A DNA stretch of 36,644 nucleotides from Candidatus Mcinerneyibacteriota bacterium. GTDB lineage: Bacteria > Macinerneyibacteriota > Macinerneyibacteria > Macinerneyibacteriales > DSCS01. The DNA is taken from the NCBI GenBank assembly GCA_016937175.1, contig JAFGWL010000054.1, positions 1 to 36,644 of the forward strand, in the 5' to 3' direction. Of the stretch, positions 18,843-26,677 are shown piece by piece (the stretch's first letter is position 1; each line of letters starts with the position of its first letter). A program made the position numbers and the translations under genes. A model generated the notes under the pieces. It worked only from the letters and a program-made list of their open reading frames with translations. It was not told the origin of the DNA and did not search any database.

Positions 18843-21119
18843 CTACAAGTCGTTGATATCGACATTTTCCCCTTCGGGGATGGCAGAAGTATACTCCACA
18901 GGCTCTGTCCCCCTGTAGAAGTACATGACGACTCCACCTTCCTGCCCTTCCGGAATCCTTTTCCCGCTCCAGGGATCGACTCTCACCTCAACGATTCCCT
19001 CGGGTTTTTCCCAGTCTTTGACCTCGGTGGATTCATTCAGGTCATTGATGATCTTTGTAAATCCCTCTCCGTGGGCCAACCCGGCGAATTCTTTCATCCC
19101 CAGGGTCTCTTTATAGTCAAAGCCTATCCAGCTTCCCAGGACATATTCGGGGGTATAAGCCATGAGCCACAGGTCTGAGGCGTCGTCTGTGGTCCCTGTC
19201 TTCCCGGCCACCACTCCTTTCAGGCTGAAAGGAGCCTGGCGGAGGAAGGCCACGGTCCCGCTGTCAAAGGGAGCTTTCATCATATTGTTCATAATAAAAG
19301 CTGTCTGGGGTGAGAGGACCCGGGTCAGCTGGGGGATGTTCTCTTTGATGATATCCCCTCCGGCATCCGTGATGCGTCTGATAAAGATAGGCTGGACCCG
19401 TTCGCCCATGTTGGCGAAAGTGCAGAAAGTCCGTGTGAGTTCCAGGGGGGAGACTTCTGCGATCCCCACCGAAAGGGCAGGAACAGCAGCTATGGGGCTT
19501 TCTATCCCTAACCTGTGGAGATACTCCACGGCTGTGGTGGGCCCGATCTCCCGCATAAGCTTGGCGCTGATGACATTCACAGAAAGGCTGATGGCATTCC
19601 TTAAAGTCATCGGCCCCCTGAACTCGGCATTGTAGTTGCGCACTTTCCATTCCGGAGGGTTTTGATCCGGAAGGGGCCAGACGAAGGGGGCATCGATGAA
19701 GACCGAGGCCATGGTATACTTCCTGGTGTCTATGGCCGCTGTATAGAAAAGGGGCTTGACCGTGGACCCGATCTGCAGTTTTGATTGTGTCGCCCGGTTA
19801 AACTGGCTTTCCCGGAAATCCGCCCCTCCGATAAGAGCTGTGACATAGCCTGTCCGCGGGTCCATCCCCACGAAAGCGGTCTGGGGAAAGGGGCGCTCTT
19901 CCCACAGGACTCCCATGATCTTCTCGTCGAAATTGGCCCATCGGTACTTGACAAAGATCTCGTCTCCCGGCTTGAAATGTCCGGCCGGATCGAAATCCCA
20001 CATCCAGTTTTCCCGGTCGATGGGAATGATCCCGGTAAAGCCCTTTCCGAGATCCACCTCCATGATGGTGCTCTTCACCTCTTTGATTTTTCCCCTAAGG
20101 ATCATATTGGGATAGAGCTCTTTTTCAAGGTCTTTAAAATTCTTAAGCTCCAGCGCTTTATAACGGTTCCGCGCCTCTATATTTTTGAGATTGAGGGCTA
20201 CGGCCTCATTGGCCAGCTCCTGAAGGTGCGGATCCAGGGTCGTATAGACATTGAGCCCCCCGGTAAATATGACATCATCCCCGTACTCGCGTACGAGCAT
20301 CCGGCGGACTTCCTCGATGAAGTAGGGGGCCAGCTCGTTCAGGTGGGACTTCCGGGGCTCCACCTCGATAGGGAGAGCAATATACGAGCGATACTCTTCT
20401 TCTGTGATAAGCCCCTCTTCCCACATCTTGAAGAGGACGAGGTTCCTCCTGGAGAGAGCCCTCTCAGGGTAACTGTAGGGGGAATAAGCGGGGCCCTTGG
20501 CCAGAGCGGCCAGAAGAGCGATCTGGGGAACCGTGAGTTCCTCCACCGGTTTGTCGAAATAACTCTGGGCGGCTGCTCCCACACCGTAGGAGCCGTTGCT
20601 AAGATAGATGATATTGAGATACATGGCCAGGATCTCTTCTTTATTGAAATTGAACTCGATCTTGTAGGCCAGGACCATCTCTTTTATCTTGCGGGTCATG
20701 GTCCTCTCATGGGTCAGATACATGTTCCTGGCAAGCTGCTGGGTTATGGTGCTTCCCCCCTGGACAAGCTGGCCTTTGAAGATGTTCTGTGAGACCGCTC
20801 TGAGGATCCCGAATATATCGATGGCCGAATGGTGATAGAAGGAAGCGTCTTCGATGGCCAGAAAGGCTCCTTTGACCAGAGGCGGGATCTGGTCAGGCTT
20901 GAGGATGATCCTCTTTTCCTTGTAAAATTCATAGAGAAGTTCGTCGTTGATGTCGTAGATCTTCGTCCCCACATAGGGCTCAAAAGCATGTATTGAGGCA
21001 GAGGACGGCAGGTCCGCCGCCATGATTCCCACAATACCCAGTATCAGGACCAGGGGGAGGACAAAGGTCAAAGTGAAGAGAAACCAGACTTTCTTTTTGG
21101 ATGTATAAGCATAATTCAT
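18843..21119 (-). CDS. Class A penicillin-binding protein (PBP1A-type)
   Basis: This 758-aa bifunctional enzyme polymerises and crosslinks peptidoglycan in the periplasm. A single N-terminal transmembrane helix lies at about 12-34. The glycosyltransferase domain (about 60-235) has the catalytic Ile-Glu90-Asp motif followed by Phe-Tyr-x-His-x-x-Ile-Asp, and Gly-Gly-Ser-Thr-Ile-Thr-Gln-Gln at 121-128. An OB-like linker follows at about 335-410. The transpeptidase domain has Ser452-Thr-Val-Lys455, Ser513-Val-Asn515 and Lys640-Thr-Gly-Thr. The ATG at 21119 has an AAGGGG site. An in-frame ATG at 21158 overlaps the -10 box and cannot be transcribed from that promoter. It heads the operon with rpiB 13 nt downstream. 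Confidence 0.95.
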   Translation of the reverse strand: MNYAYTSKKKVWFLFTLTFVLPLVLILGIVGIMAADLPSSASIHAFEPYVGTKIYDINDELLYEFYKEKRIILKPDQIPPLVKGAFLAIEDASFYHHSAIDIFGILRAVSQNIFKGQLVQGGSTITQQLARNMYLTHERTMTRKIKEMVLAYKIEFNFNKEEILAMYLNIIYLSNGSYGVGAAAQSYFDKPVEELTVPQIALLAALAKGPAYSPYSYPERALSRRNLVLFKMWEEGLITEEEYRSYIALPIEVEPRKSHLNELAPYFIEEVRRMLVREYGDDVIFTGGLNVYTTLDPHLQELANEAVALNLKNIEARNRYKALELKNFKDLEKELYPNMILRGKIKEVKSTIMEVDLGKGFTGIIPIDRENWMWDFDPAGHFKPGDEIFVKYRWANFDEKIMGVLWEERPFPQTAFVGMDPRTGYVTALIGGADFRESQFNRATQSKLQIGSTVKPLFYTAAIDTRKYTMASVFIDAPFVWPLPDQNPPEWKVRNYNAEFRGPMTLRNAISLSVNVISAKLMREIGPTTAVEYLHRLGIESPIAAVPALSVGIAEVSPLELTRTFCTFANMGERVQPIFIRRITDAGGDIIKENIPQLTRVLSPQTAFIMNNMMKAPFDSGTVAFLRQAPFSLKGVVAGKTGTTDDASDLWLMAYTPEYVLGSWIGFDYKETLGMKEFAGLAHGEGFTKIINDLNESTEVKDWEKPEGIVEVRVDPWSGKRIPEGQEGGVVMYFYRGTEPVEYTSAIPEGENVDINDL

Positions 21120-21156
21120 GGTAAACGACCCCTTTTTTCGTAAAGTTATGGTTAAC

Positions 21157-21184
21157 ATTATATAACAGCTCTTCAGGCTGTCAA
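21157..21184 (-). promoter_or_regulatory. Promoter of PBP1A-rpiB-glyA-nrdR-tlpA operon
   Basis: The minus strand shows a perfect TTGACA (21179-21184), a 16-bp spacer and a perfect TATAAT (21157-21162). The start codon is about 38 nt after the -10, leaving a short leader with an AAGGGG site. This fixes the PBP start downstream of 21150. Confidence 0.85.
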
Positions 21185-21211
21185 CTTCTTTAACACGGGA
21201 CGTTTATCCGG

Positions 21212-21238
21212 AGAAGGCGGCCCGGAGAGCCGCCTTCT
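21212..21238 (-). terminator. Hairpin after the disulfide oxidoreductase gene
   Basis: A perfect 10-bp GC-rich stem (AGAAGGCGGC at 21212-21221 with its complement at 21229-21238) encloses a 7-nt loop, 14 nt past the stop codon. There is no good U-tract on the minus strand, so it may be a weak terminator or an mRNA 3' stabiliser. Confidence 0.5.
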
Positions 21239-21251
21239 TATACGGAAGGCC

Positions 21252-21932
21252 TCAGGAGAGAAGCCCTTCGATCTTTTCTTTGAGGCTCTGTTCGGGGTAT
21301 CCTCCTACGATCTCCTCTGTCTCATTGATGACAGTCTTGGGGACCCCTTCAACTTTGTAATGATCCCCCACAGCCGGAAACTCCGTGACTTCATAGACTT
21401 CTGCTTTGATGTTTTTATTCAGTTTCGCTGCCATAAGGGCCGAAAGTGCTGCAGAGGGGCAATAGGGACAGCTGGGTGTCACAAAGACCTTGAGATTTAC
21501 AGGAGACGTTATTTTCTTGAGATACTCCTGCATCTCGGGGGAAAAGAGAGGAGACTCCTCTCCGGATACGGCTCCCAGGGTCTCGAGAAGGCTTGCAAAC
21601 TCATACCCCGAGGGAATGCCGTAAAAGATCAGTTGTCCCTCTTTCTTCCCGTTAAAGACGATAGCCGGCACGTTCTCCACGCCCATCTCAGCGGCTTTTT
21701 TTTCCTCGTCAGCCATATCGTGGACTGTATGCGTCAGGCGGGAGTCGATCTCCTCCAGCTCTGTAAACATCTCCACAAGAGTCTCACAATAGGGACATTC
21801 AGAAGGGTCTTTTCCCGGGATAATGATCTTTGATCCCTTTTTGATAAAAAGGTCCACATGGACCTCACTCCTGACTTTATCCTTAAGGACCTTAGCGATT
21901 TCCTGGCGGTCTTCTTCTTTAAAGATTCCCAT
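21252..21932 (-). CDS. Protein disulfide oxidoreductase, two thioredoxin folds each with Cys-Pro-Tyr-Cys
   Basis: The 226-aa cytosolic protein is two tandem thioredoxin/glutaredoxin folds. Redox motifs are Cys46-Pro-Tyr-Cys49 in unit 1 and Cys155-Pro-Tyr-Cys158 in unit 2, with cis-Pro loops at Val-Pro89-Ala and a Val-Pro-Lys-Thr segment near 199-202. This matches the PDO / 'glutaredoxin-like domain' family known from archaea, Thermotoga and Aquifex and from many anaerobes. The members form and reduce disulfides and often receive electrons from a thioredoxin reductase; none is in this window. I chose the ATG at 21932 because an AAGGAG site lies 8 nt upstream. A GTG at 21962 inside arsR has no ribosome-binding site. 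arsR ends 20 nt upstream, so the pair forms one unit under the palindromic operator. Confidence 0.92.
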   Translation of the reverse strand: MGIFKEEDRQEIAKVLKDKVRSEVHVDLFIKKGSKIIIPGKDPSECPYCETLVEMFTELEEIDSRLTHTVHDMADEEKKAAEMGVENVPAIVFNGKKEGQLIFYGIPSGYEFASLLETLGAVSGEESPLFSPEMQEYLKKITSPVNLKVFVTPSCPYCPSAALSALMAAKLNKNIKAEVYEVTEFPAVGDHYKVEGVPKTVINETEEIVGGYPEQSLKEKIEGLLS

Positions 21933-21952
21933 GTGATCTTCTCCTTTCGGGT

Positions 21953-22288
21953 TTAAGGGCACACCTCAAGGCGTTCTCTGGCTTCAAGAAGCCTGTCGTG
22001 AAACTGCTGCCACTCCTTGTCCCGATAGACTCTGGACAGGATCTCCTGGACAAGCTGCTTCATCTCGGCGGGCAGATCCGGATTCAGATAGTATCCGCTC
22101 CAGGTCTTATAGCGGCGGCTTTTCAACAGCCCGGCCTCCTTGAGGATCTTGATATGACTGGAGACCGTCGACTGGGAAAGTTTCAGCGCCTGTACCAGCT
22201 GACAAGTATAGAACTCGTTTTGACTGCAGGAGGCCAGAATGTAAAGGCGTGTAGCCTCGGACAGGGCTTTGAAGACAGTTACCAGCAT
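21953..22288 (-). CDS. ArsR-family winged-helix repressor
   Basis: The 111-aa homodimeric winged-helix regulator has a recognition helix at about residues 39-52 (Leu-Ser-Gln-Ser-Thr-Val-Ser-Ser-His-Ile). Cysteines lie at 21, 29 and 110. Cys29 sits in the helix where E. coli ArsR has its Cys-Val-Cys metal site, but the paired motif is missing (Phe-Tyr-Thr-Cys-Gln). The inducer could therefore be a thiol-reactive species, a metal or metalloid bound by Cys21/Cys29/Cys110, or something else. The ATG has an AGGAGG site 6 nt upstream. A 20-bp palindrome overlapping the start of its own transcription unit suggests autoregulation of arsR and the disulfide oxidoreductase gene. Confidence 0.92.
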   Translation of the reverse strand: MLVTVFKALSEATRLYILASCSQNEFYTCQLVQALKLSQSTVSSHIKILKEAGLLKSRRYKTWSGYYLNPDLPAEMKQLVQEILSRVYRDKEWQQFHDRLLEARERLEVCP

Positions 22289-22300
22289 GAAACCCTCCTA

Positions 22301-22320
22301 ATATCGACATCTGTCGATAT
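22301..22320 (-). promoter_or_regulatory. Palindromic operator of the arsR unit
   Basis: The arms ATATCGACA and TGTCGATAT form a perfect 9-bp inverted repeat around a 2-nt centre. It overlaps the inner bases of the -10 box and the predicted start site, exactly where an autoregulating ArsR dimer would block initiation. Confidence 0.75.
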
Positions 22321-22346
22321 AATACAGCACTTTTCCCCTTTGTCAA
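22319..22346 (-). promoter_or_regulatory. Promoter of arsR-disulfide oxidoreductase unit
   Basis: The minus strand shows TTGACA (22341-22346), a 16-bp spacer and TATTAT (22319-22324). The leader to the arsR ATG is about 25 nt. It lies immediately downstream of pdxT, so read-through from pdxST is also possible. Confidence 0.75.
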
Positions 22347-22358
22347 GAGGGGAGGGCT

Positions 22359-22907
22359 TCAGCCGAAGATCATGTCATAGAGGCCTGAGGCTTCATCCAA
22401 CTCAGGATGCCAGGTTGTCAACCACACAGAACCGTGCCGGACAACAACGGGGTCCTTCCCTGCATGAGCTATGATACTGAGGCCCTGTCCTGTCGCGGAG
22501 ATCCGGGGAGCACGGATGAACAGCCCTTCCACCACTGTTCCGTCAATAAAGTTCACTGTACGATATCCGCTTTCTCTGTGACGGCCATAGGCATTCCTCT
22601 CTATGGAGACATCCGCCAGGCCCAGAGGGTTTTCTCCTCCGTCTATTGTTTTGGAGAGAAGGATCGCCCCCGCGCAGACACCCCAGACCGGCCGGTTTGT
22701 CTTTCGCCAGCTGTCAAAGGATCTCTGAAAATCCCTTTCAGCGAAAAAGCGTTTCATCACCGTGCTCTCGCCCCCCGGAAAAATCAAACCGTCCAGCCCT
22801 TCCAGGTCCTCCCCTTTCACCACACGGCGCTCCTGCCACCCTCTTTGGCGCAGGTGTATACTATGCTCCCGACAAGCGCCCTGGAATGCGGCTATACCGA
22901 TGATCAC
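22359..22907 (-). CDS. pdxT: Pyridoxal 5'-phosphate synthase glutaminase subunit PdxT
   Basis: The 182-aa class I glutaminase hydrolyses glutamine and channels ammonia to PdxS. The Gly-Gly-Glu-Ser-Thr motif lies at 48-52, the nucleophilic cysteine is in Gly-Val-Cys78-Ala-Gly (near 76-80), and the catalytic His-x-Glu is in Trp-His-Pro-Glu near the C-terminus. The usual Gly-Thr-Cys-Ala-Gly elbow reads Gly-Val-Cys here, and the usual Phe before His is Trp; both are mild changes. The ATG overlaps the pdxS stop by 4 nt, consistent with fixed stoichiometry of the 12:12 synthase. arsR begins 70 nt downstream under its own promoter. Confidence 0.94.
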   Translation of the reverse strand: MIIGIAAFQGACREHSIHLRQRGWQERRVVKGEDLEGLDGLIFPGGESTVMKRFFAERDFQRSFDSWRKTNRPVWGVCAGAILLSKTIDGGENPLGLADVSIERNAYGRHRESGYRTVNFIDGTVVEGLFIRAPRISATGQGLSIIAHAGKDPVVVRHGSVWLTTWHPELDEASGLYDMIFG

Positions 22908-23773
22908 GGGTTTCCCCGCCCGCTGATCTTTACGGGGATCTCCCCCAGTCCCTTCATGGCGGCCCCCAGGTTACGGGAAGCTTCCAGAAGCCTGGCAGGC
23001 TCTTCATGATAGACCACGGCTCTGACGATGGCTTCAGCTCTTTTGACAGGATCTTCCGATTTGAAGACTCCCGACCCCACAAACACTCCGTCAGCTCCCA
23101 GAAGCATCATAAGAGCCGCATCAGCGGGGGTCGCGACCCCTCCGGCTGCAAAATTGACGACGGGCAGGCGCTTCAACGCAGCAGTCTGGATCACCAACTC
23201 CTCAGAGACTCCATATTCCCTTGCCTTCTTCAGGCGCTCACCGTCATCAGCTCCGGACAAGTGGGCTATCTCCGAGGCCACAGCCCTCATATGACGTACA
23301 GCTTCCACGATATTCCCCGTCCCGGCCTCTCCTTTTGTCCGGATCATCGCTGCCCCCTCCTGAATACGCCGGAGAGCTTCCCCCAGGTTTCTTGCCCCGC
23401 AGACAAAAGGGACCCGAAAACCTTTTTTATCGATGTGAAACTCTTCATCTGCCGGAGTGAGGACTTCGCTCTCATCGATAAAATCCACCCCCAATTCCTC
23501 CAGGATCAAACTTTCGGCAAAATGTCCTATTCTGACTTTGGCCATAACCGGAATGGTCACGGCCTTCATAATTGCCTCTATCATGGAAGGATCGCTCATC
23601 CGGGCGACTCCTCCTAAAGCCCTTATATCCGCCGGGACACGTTCCAGCGCCATAACGGCGCACGCTCCTGCCCCTTCGGCTATCCGGGCCTCCTCCGGGC
23701 AGGTCACATCCATGATGACTCCGCCCTTGAACATCTCGGCAAAATTCCGGTTGATCACTTTCTGCTCCTTCAT
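22904..23773 (-). CDS. pdxS: Pyridoxal 5'-phosphate synthase subunit PdxS
   Basis: The 289-aa (beta/alpha)8 synthase makes PLP directly from ribose 5-phosphate, glyceraldehyde 3-phosphate and ammonia (the DXP-independent route). The two reactive lysines are present: one in Met-Ala-Lys-Val-Arg-Ile-Gly-His (near residue 79) and one in Arg-Thr-Lys-Gly-Glu-Ala-Gly-Thr-Gly (near 147). The conserved Val-Ile-Met-Asp-Val near the N-terminus is also present. Length and motifs are normal. The ATG has a GGAGG site. It is divergent from the MocR-type regulator, and its promoter is covered by a perfect palindrome, implying PLP-responsive control. Confidence 0.96.
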   Translation of the reverse strand: MKEQKVINRNFAEMFKGGVIMDVTCPEEARIAEGAGACAVMALERVPADIRALGGVARMSDPSMIEAIMKAVTIPVMAKVRIGHFAESLILEELGVDFIDESEVLTPADEEFHIDKKGFRVPFVCGARNLGEALRRIQEGAAMIRTKGEAGTGNIVEAVRHMRAVASEIAHLSGADDGERLKKAREYGVSEELVIQTAALKRLPVVNFAAGGVATPADAALMMLLGADGVFVGSGVFKSEDPVKRAEAIVRAVVYHEEPARLLEASRNLGAAMKGLGEIPVKISGRGNP

Positions 23774-23840
23774 AAACCCTCCTTTTCATTTCGCCAGGTT
23801 CCTGCTATACTTGGAGTAAGCAAACATACAACTAAATGTA

Positions 23841-23866
23841 ATAGGACAATAAGCACATTGTCCTAT
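23841..23866. promoter_or_regulatory. 26-bp palindrome, probable PdxR-type operator between pdxS and its regulator
   Basis: Arms ATAGGACAAT (23841-23850) and ATTGTCCTAT (23857-23866) are perfectly complementary across a 6-nt spacer. The element overlaps the -10 and most of the spacer of the pdxS promoter and ends 17 nt before the regulator start codon. It is placed to control both directions. Confidence 0.75.
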
Positions 23867-23874
23867 ATTGTCAA
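23846..23874 (-). promoter_or_regulatory. Promoter of pdxST
   Basis: The minus strand shows TTGACA (23869-23874), a 17-bp spacer and TATTGT (23846-23851). The -10 lies inside the left arm of the palindrome. The -35 lies next to the AAGGAGG site of the divergent regulator gene. The pdxS leader is about 65 nt. Confidence 0.7.
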
Positions 23875-23883
23875 GGAGGTTTT

Positions 23884-25137
23884 TTGGGATACAGGATGAT
23901 TATTGCGGTGATCTCAGCCCGGATCCGGAAAGGGGACTACCGCCCCGGAGAGCGCCTTCCCACAGTGAGAGAGACAGCCGCAGAATTCGGATGCAACAAG
24001 GCAACGGCCCAGAAGGCCTATGATGCCCTGCAGAAAGAGGGGTTGATCGTAAGCGTTGTGGGGAAGGGCAGTTTTGTCCCCCGCCGGCCTCTTCTCCCCG
24101 GTTCAGGAGGGCTTTTCCAGTCGGCCTATATCTCCCACACGCTTTTTCCTCACGAGGATTTTTCCCGCCTTATCCAGGACCTCTTTTTAAGAGACGGTTC
24201 TGCCTGTCTGGAGCAACCCCCTCTTCCCGGAGATCCGGATCTGATTGAAGTGTTAAGCCGCTTTTATTCTCTCCCCGAAGAGAGGCTCCTTATTGTTTCA
24301 GGAGCTCAGCAGGGGCTGGATATCACACGTTCCGTCCTCTCCATCGATGACCCGGCCCGGATCATCTTTGAAGACCCCAGTTACCCCGGGGCAGCGGCGC
24401 TCTTTATGCCCGGAAGTTTTGTCCCCATGACCCCCGAGGGCCCCGATCCTTTGCTGGTCAGAGAGAAAGCCCTCCAGACAGGAGCCCGACTCCTCTATAC
24501 GATCCCTTCCGTCCACAACCCCACCGGATACCGCTATTCCCCCCGGGTCAAACGGGAACTCTGCTCCATTGCCAGGGAAATGGACCTCTATCTCATCGAA
24601 GACGATTCCCTCTCTGAATTCTTTCCGGACCCCTCTCCCCGTTTTCTGGACCTGGCCCCTGAACGCACCTTCTATATCAAATCACTGGCCAAATCCACTG
24701 TCTCGGGAAACCGCCTGGGGATCTTAGTCCCACCCCCGCCTTTCTTCAACGCCATGATGACAGCCAAGTCCCTCACAGACATCTCGACTTCGGGACTTCT
24801 TCAACGCGCGGCATCCCGTTTCATCCGGGAGGGTTACTTTCAAGCCTTTATTGAAAAGGTCCTTCCCGTCCACCGCGAGCGAAGGGAAAAGCTCCTTCAT
24901 GTTCTTCAGGATATCCCTCTCTTTTCTGTACAGAAAAGTTTTTGCGGATTCTGGCTGTGGGTCCGCCTGAACAGGGAAGTGGACATCGCAACCCCTCCCT
25001 GGACTGAGGGACGGTTCTTCTCCCCCTCTCCGGAAAACCGCTCCTTTTTCAGGCTGGCTTATATGAATATGGAGGCCGAGGAGTTTTCCAGGGGTCTTCT
25101 GCAGATAAGACGGATGGCTCAGACACTCTCTTGGTGA
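23884..25137 (+). CDS. MocR/PdxR-type regulator (GntR winged helix fused to aminotransferase-like domain)
   Basis: The 417-aa protein combines a GntR winged-helix DNA-binding domain (about 1-68, with the hallmark Arg-Leu-Pro-Thr-Val-Arg-Glu-x-Ala) with a fold-type I aminotransferase-like domain. PLP-binding residues are visible: Asn212-Pro-Thr-Gly, the acidic pair in Ile-Glu-Asp-Asp-Ser at about 238-242, Lys270 in Ser-Leu-Ala-Lys-Ser, and Arg277. Divergence from pdxST makes a PdxR role (PLP-sensing control of B6 synthesis) likely. The start is taken as TTG at 23884, 4 nt after AAGGAGG. The next ATG (23896) is 16 nt from that site and would trim the first helix. No clear plus-strand promoter is seen. 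Its 3' end overlaps the convergent amidohydrolase gene by 19 bp. Confidence 0.9.
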   Translation: MGYRMIIAVISARIRKGDYRPGERLPTVRETAAEFGCNKATAQKAYDALQKEGLIVSVVGKGSFVPRRPLLPGSGGLFQSAYISHTLFPHEDFSRLIQDLFLRDGSACLEQPPLPGDPDLIEVLSRFYSLPEERLLIVSGAQQGLDITRSVLSIDDPARIIFEDPSYPGAAALFMPGSFVPMTPEGPDPLLVREKALQTGARLLYTIPSVHNPTGYRYSPRVKRELCSIAREMDLYLIEDDSLSEFFPDPSPRFLDLAPERTFYIKSLAKSTVSGNRLGILVPPPPFFNAMMTAKSLTDISTSGLLQRAASRFIREGYFQAFIEKVLPVHRERREKLLHVLQDIPLFSVQKSFCGFWLWVRLNREVDIATPPWTEGRFFSPSPENRSFFRLAYMNMEAEEFSRGLLQIRRMAQTLSW

Positions 25138-26579
25138 TCTTCAGCCCGATAGACACATTCTCCGGCGATATAAGTCTCCCGGACCGTGACCTTCCGGATA
25201 TCTTCCTCTGAGAAGATGTTCTCGCTCAACACGACAAAGTCGGCCTTTTTCCCCGGGAAAATAGACCCCTGAAGGTTTTCAGTATGTCCGATCCGGGCAG
25301 CATAGAGGGTGAAGGCGCGGACCGCTTCTTCCACAGAAAGCCGTTCCCCGGGAACAGGATGGCTCACAGCGGCAGCGATGCCCCCGAGGGGATCCAGCGG
25401 GGTCACATTGCAGTCGGACCCGAAAGCGAAAGGAATCCCTTTTTCGGCAGCTGTCCGGATCCGGTTGACCTGCCGGGCCCTTTCTTTCCCCAGCCTCTGT
25501 TCATACAGCCCCCCGGGTTTTCCCCAGAATTCGTGGAACATGGGCTGAAAATCAAGCCACAACCCGAGCCGGGCGATGGTTTCGAGATCTTCATCCTGCA
25601 CCAGAATGGCATGCTCGATCCGATGCCGTTTTTCGGCCTCCCGCCCCAAGAGGGAATAGCCCCGGACAAGCTGTCTGACCGCCCGGTCTCCTATGGCATG
25701 AAAGCTCATCTGCAGCCCGGCCTCATGGACACGGCGCATGAATGAAAAGAGAGCCTCGTCATCCAGGTAGAGACGCCCCGTTTCCCCGGGGGCATCGTAA
25801 TAGGGAGCGGAGAGGGCGGCTGTACGTGACCCCAGAGAGCCGTCGATGAGGATGCATCCCCCGATCCGGGGCAGGCCTCTCTCCAGGACTCCCTTAAGGT
25901 CCATGACCTGGGGATAGAGGAGGATGCCGAGCGGGGTCTGTCCCTGGAGTTCAAGGAGTGCATCGATATTACTGAAATCATCCTCGACGCCCTCCATGGT
26001 ATGAAGGGCTGTTACTCCTGCTTTAAAAGCCTTCTTCTCCATCTCAAGAAGTCCCCTCTTTTTGTCACCGAAAGGCACCTCCTGTCCCAGGCACCGTACC
26101 ATCAGGTCATACTCCCGCCCCCGGATAAGGGGTGATGTCCCCTCCAGGCCGTATTTTTTCATAAAGGCTGTGTTGACCATCATGGAATGAAGGTCTATCC
26201 GTGTCATATAGAAAGGAGTAGTTCCTGTGACATCGTCCAATTCCCGGAGAGCAGGGAACCTGTTCTCCTTAAGCCTGGTCTCGTCGAAAAGGCAGGCAAA
26301 GGGCTGCGCTGTCATGGGCGACGCCAGGGCGGATTCGATACGTGAAAAGACCTCCTCCAGTGAAACCGCCCCCGAAAGGTCTGCCCCCAGCGCATAAAGC
26401 CCTGCAGGGATGAGATGGGTGTGGGAATCAATAAGACCGGGGAGAACGCATGCCCCTTTAAGGTCTACCAGCTTACAGCCTTCTTCAGGAACAGCGAAAA
26501 AACCATCCCTGATTGTAAAACCATCGGTAAACCCCTCTCCTGTAAAGACATGCCCGTTGATATAGGTCGTCGTTGCCAT
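25119..26579 (-). CDS. YtcJ-like amidohydrolase (amidohydrolase_3 family)
   Basis: The 486-aa metal-dependent hydrolase has a composite N- and C-terminal beta-sandwich and TIM barrel. Metal and active-site markers are Asp51-Ser-His53-Thr-His55, the Asp-Gly-Ser-Leu-Gly-Ser-Arg-Thr-Ala segment typical of YtcJ relatives, His-Ala-Ile-Gly-Asp-Arg-Ala, Glu-His-Ala, and Phe-Gly-Ser-Asp-Cys-Asn-Val near the C-terminal third. The substrate is unknown; relatives act on N-substituted formamides or other C-N bonds, probably in the cytosol. ATG at 26579 has an AGGAGG site and a fitting promoter; upstream extension is not supported. The 3' end runs 19 bp into the convergent regulator gene. Confidence 0.9.
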   Translation of the reverse strand: MATTTYINGHVFTGEGFTDGFTIRDGFFAVPEEGCKLVDLKGACVLPGLIDSHTHLIPAGLYALGADLSGAVSLEEVFSRIESALASPMTAQPFACLFDETRLKENRFPALRELDDVTGTTPFYMTRIDLHSMMVNTAFMKKYGLEGTSPLIRGREYDLMVRCLGQEVPFGDKKRGLLEMEKKAFKAGVTALHTMEGVEDDFSNIDALLELQGQTPLGILLYPQVMDLKGVLERGLPRIGGCILIDGSLGSRTAALSAPYYDAPGETGRLYLDDEALFSFMRRVHEAGLQMSFHAIGDRAVRQLVRGYSLLGREAEKRHRIEHAILVQDEDLETIARLGLWLDFQPMFHEFWGKPGGLYEQRLGKERARQVNRIRTAAEKGIPFAFGSDCNVTPLDPLGGIAAAVSHPVPGERLSVEEAVRAFTLYAARIGHTENLQGSIFPGKKADFVVLSENIFSEEDIRKVTVRETYIAGECVYRAEDHQESV

Positions 26580-26598
26580 GGAGGCCTCCTTTTTCTCG

Positions 26599-26626
26599 AG
26601 TATAACTTTTTTTTCGGGGGAATCAA
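26599..26626 (-). promoter_or_regulatory. Promoter of the amidohydrolase gene
   Basis: The minus strand shows TTGATT (26621-26626), a 16-bp A-rich spacer and TATACT (26599-26604), about 20 nt before the ATG. The -35 box begins 4 bp downstream of the protease terminator stem. Confidence 0.7.
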
Positions 26627-26630
26627 GAAA

Positions 26631-26657
26631 GCAGGGAGCGCAGAACGCGCTCCCTGC
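26631..26657 (-). terminator. Rho-independent terminator of the M4 protease gene
   Basis: A perfect 11-bp stem GCAGGGAGCGC with its complement encloses a 5-nt loop, 20 nt past the stop codon. On the minus strand it is followed by a TTTCTT tract. It insulates the next gene, whose promoter starts directly after it. Confidence 0.85.
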
Positions 26658-26677
26658 ATAAGTCACCTTTGACAAGA

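Noticed and set aside
19785-20792. Long plus-strand open frame (335 codons) antisense to the PBP gene
   Set aside because: It lies entirely antisense to a clearly motif-bearing gene, its product has no recognisable fold or low-complexity signal of its own, and it has no ribosome-binding site or promoter. It is a shadow of codon bias.
21120-21158. N-terminal extension of the PBP to the ATG at 21158
   Set aside because: That ATG overlaps the TATAAT -10 box and is upstream of any transcript from this promoter; the ATG at 21119 has a ribosome-binding site.
21933-21962. GTG start at 21962 for the disulfide oxidoreductase
   Set aside because: It lies inside the arsR 3' end without a ribosome-binding site. 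The ATG at 21932 has AAGGAG at proper spacing.
23801-23883. A plus-strand promoter for the pdxR-like gene
   Set aside because: TATATT (23864-23869) fits a -10, but no acceptable -35 lies 15-18 bp upstream and the start would fall inside the ribosome-binding site. Left open.
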